From positions 1 through 14,473 of the forward strand of contig JAMPHH010000074.1 in the NCBI GenBank assembly GCA_023663505.1: DNA of 14,473 bases, in the 5' to 3' direction. Positions 13,650 through 14,473 of this stretch are shown in pieces. A model generated the notes under the pieces. The model did no database searches. It was given only the letters and a program-made list of their open reading frames with translations, and was not told where the DNA came from. The translations under genes were made by a program, and so were the position numbers. Position 1 is the stretch's first letter, and each line of letters begins with the position of its first letter. Source of the DNA: Muribaculum sp. GTDB taxonomy: Bacteria > Bacillota > Clostridia > Lachnospirales > Lachnospiraceae.

Positions 13650-13874
13650 GGCGGGAGAGGACTGGGAGGGTTTTCGCAGGCTGGCTGCGGTTGGGTGTTT
13701 TCTAATAGTGCGGGGAGTGTGTTGCAATTTACGGGTCGGCTCTAAGGTGCCTCCGTGCACCTAGAGCCTGAAATGCGCGTCCATGCGCATTTCACCCTGC
13801 TTTCTGGGCGCACTATAAGAAAACGCTCCAACCTCCGCCGAAGCCCGCAAAAACCCTCCCAGTACTCTCCCGCC
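13650..13874. repeat. 225-bp fold-back element with two nested hairpins
   Basis: The stretch 13469-14055 has no convincing gene; this element is its main content. The outer left arm (13650-13712) is complementary to the right arm (13809-13874) along about 63 bp with roughly 85 percent pairing by eye; the outer ~32 bp have only three mismatches. Inside lie a 13-bp hairpin GGCTCTA(A)GGTGC/GCACCTAGAGCC (13738-13768, one bulged A) and a perfect 10-bp hairpin TGAAATGCGC/GCGCATTTCA (13769-13794). The RNA would form a long stem topped by a junction with two arms. No target-site duplication is visible at the ends. Short frames across it are not credible genes. Confidence 0.9.
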
Positions 13875-13967
13875 TTGGTATTGGCGACAAGTGACATATG
13901 CGGGGGTGTGAAATGTTCTATGGGTAAATTGTAGCTTTTGGACAAGGGGCGTGTTGCATGAAAATAC

Positions 13968-13996
13968 TTTACACTTTGGGGATAGGTTGCTATAAT
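13968..13996 (+). promoter_or_regulatory. Promoter of the 62-residue protein gene
   Basis: TTTACA (13968-13973), a 17-bp spacer and TATAAT (13991-13996) with an extended TGC form a strong sigma-A promoter. The start site would be near 14003, about 50 bases before the ATG. Confidence 0.8.
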
Positions 13997-14055
13997 AAAG
14001 ATAGCAATTGTGCGGTTATTGATGTATGAAGTTGTTTAAAGAAAGAGGTGATTAT

Positions 14056-14244
14056 ATGCCAAGTGGTGCAGATATTATTAAGGATTATGTGACTGAGTTC
14101 TCAAGGCTGCAGGAATGGATGATACCGATTAAAGATGCAGTACCGGCAACATATGAATCTATGTATAGGCGTTACATTGAACTGAAAGTTACTTTAACCA
14201 GTTTGGGCGTAAATCTTTCAGAGATTGACAGAATAAAAGGGTAA
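14056..14244 (+). CDS. Small protein of unknown function (62 residues)
   Basis: The ATG at 14056 is supported by GAGGTG at 14045-14050, 5 bases upstream; an in-frame ATG at 14026 lies nearer the promoter start and lacks a ribosome binding site. The product is a probably all-helical soluble protein with two predicted amphipathic helices (residues ~4-25 and ~36-52) around the central I-K-D-A-V-P-A-T-Y-E-S (24-34), ending V-N-L-S-E-I-D-R-I-K-G. No known domain is recognised and no function is assigned. The gene has its own strong promoter and a lower G+C content than the housekeeping block. Confidence 0.75.
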   Translation: MPSGADIIKDYVTEFSRLQEWMIPIKDAVPATYESMYRRYIELKVTLTSLGVNLSEIDRIKG

Positions 14245-14260
14245 TGTCGTGACTGAATTG

Positions 14261-14281
14261 GTCAAAAAGCAATTTTTTGAC
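14261..14281. other. A+T-rich inverted repeat after the small gene
   Basis: GTCAAAAA (14261-14268) pairs with TTTTTGAC (14274-14281) around a 5-base loop. It has no G+C-rich base and no T-run after it on the plus strand, so it is a weak terminator or a regulator site. The remaining bases 14282-14408 show no gene. Confidence 0.4.
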
Positions 14282-14408
14282 AAATCGGGAAGGATTTGGT
14301 AGAATAGCATAGGTTGTTGGAATTCTTAGGATAGGAAAAGTGGTTACGATTATAGATGGGATGAATTGTAACGAAAAGTACAAAAAATAAAAAATTGTGC
14401 GGGAGCGG

Positions 14409-14436
14409 TTGACAGGGCATGAGAATACCGTATAAT
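14409..14436 (+). promoter_or_regulatory. Consensus promoter reading out of the window
   Basis: A perfect TTGACA (14409-14414), a 16-bp spacer and a perfect TATAAT (14431-14436). The expected start site (~14443) falls on the CAGA repeat. The gene it serves is beyond the window. Confidence 0.8.
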
Positions 14437-14440
14437 CTTA

Positions 14441-14473
<33 letters not shown>

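Noticed and set aside
13742..13945. 67-residue minus-strand frame across the fold-back element
   Set aside because: It crosses hairpin arms, has no ribosome binding site and no recognisable protein features.

Overview
The window looks like chromosomal DNA of an anaerobic Firmicute of class Clostridia, most likely the Lachnospiraceae. This rests on the tig-clpP-clpX-ysxC gene order, strong AGGAGG ribosome binding sites, a chromosomal TraX-family gene, a YtvI-like AI-2E family membrane protein, and a large Ig-like repeat surface protein. The genus is not resolved, and the family assignment is inference from gene content and protein style.

Layout. Bases 1-3798 hold the 3' part of a very large secreted or surface protein built from bacterial Ig-like (BIG2) domains and a series of ~105-residue beta-rich modules. 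A consensus promoter then drives a tRNA-Pro(TGG) gene (3882-3956). Behind it sits an A+T-rich pair of small genes (4044-4589), the second carrying the DTGA motif of retropepsin-like aspartic proteases. Bases 4620-8907 are the protein quality-control block: trigger factor (tig), ClpP, ClpX, and the ribosome-assembly GTPase YsxC, whose start overlaps the clpX stop. No lon gene lies between clpX and ysxC. An AI-2E/YtvI-like membrane protein and truA follow. A strong terminator closes truA, and then come an orphan OmpR-type response regulator with a degenerate receiver site and a TraX-family membrane protein. A convergent gene of unknown function is on the minus strand (13082-13468). After a 587-base non-coding stretch, a 62-residue unknown protein follows under a strong promoter. 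The window ends in a CAGA tetranucleotide repeat that overlaps the expected start site of another consensus promoter.

The most interesting content is non-coding. (1) A 225-bp fold-back element (13650-13874) has an outer stem of about 63 bp enclosing two further near-perfect hairpins. (2) A dispersed family of short intergenic elements shares a word close to GCRRGCAATGAGC at 4010-4028, 6119-6143, 8897-8909 and 10164-10176. In two copies this word supplies the stop codon of the upstream gene (both proteins end in RGQ) and is followed by a run of consecutive small hairpins with different sequences. (3) Simple repeats with possible switching roles lie at 12516-12557 (in-frame hexamers in the TraX gene) and 14441-14473 (tetramers at a promoter start).

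Functionally, Trigger factor, ClpP and ClpX act on nascent and unfolded or tagged proteins, and YsxC and TruA serve ribosome and tRNA maturation, so the central block is housekeeping. Both flanks (surface protein with tRNA cassette, and TraX to window end) look accessory.
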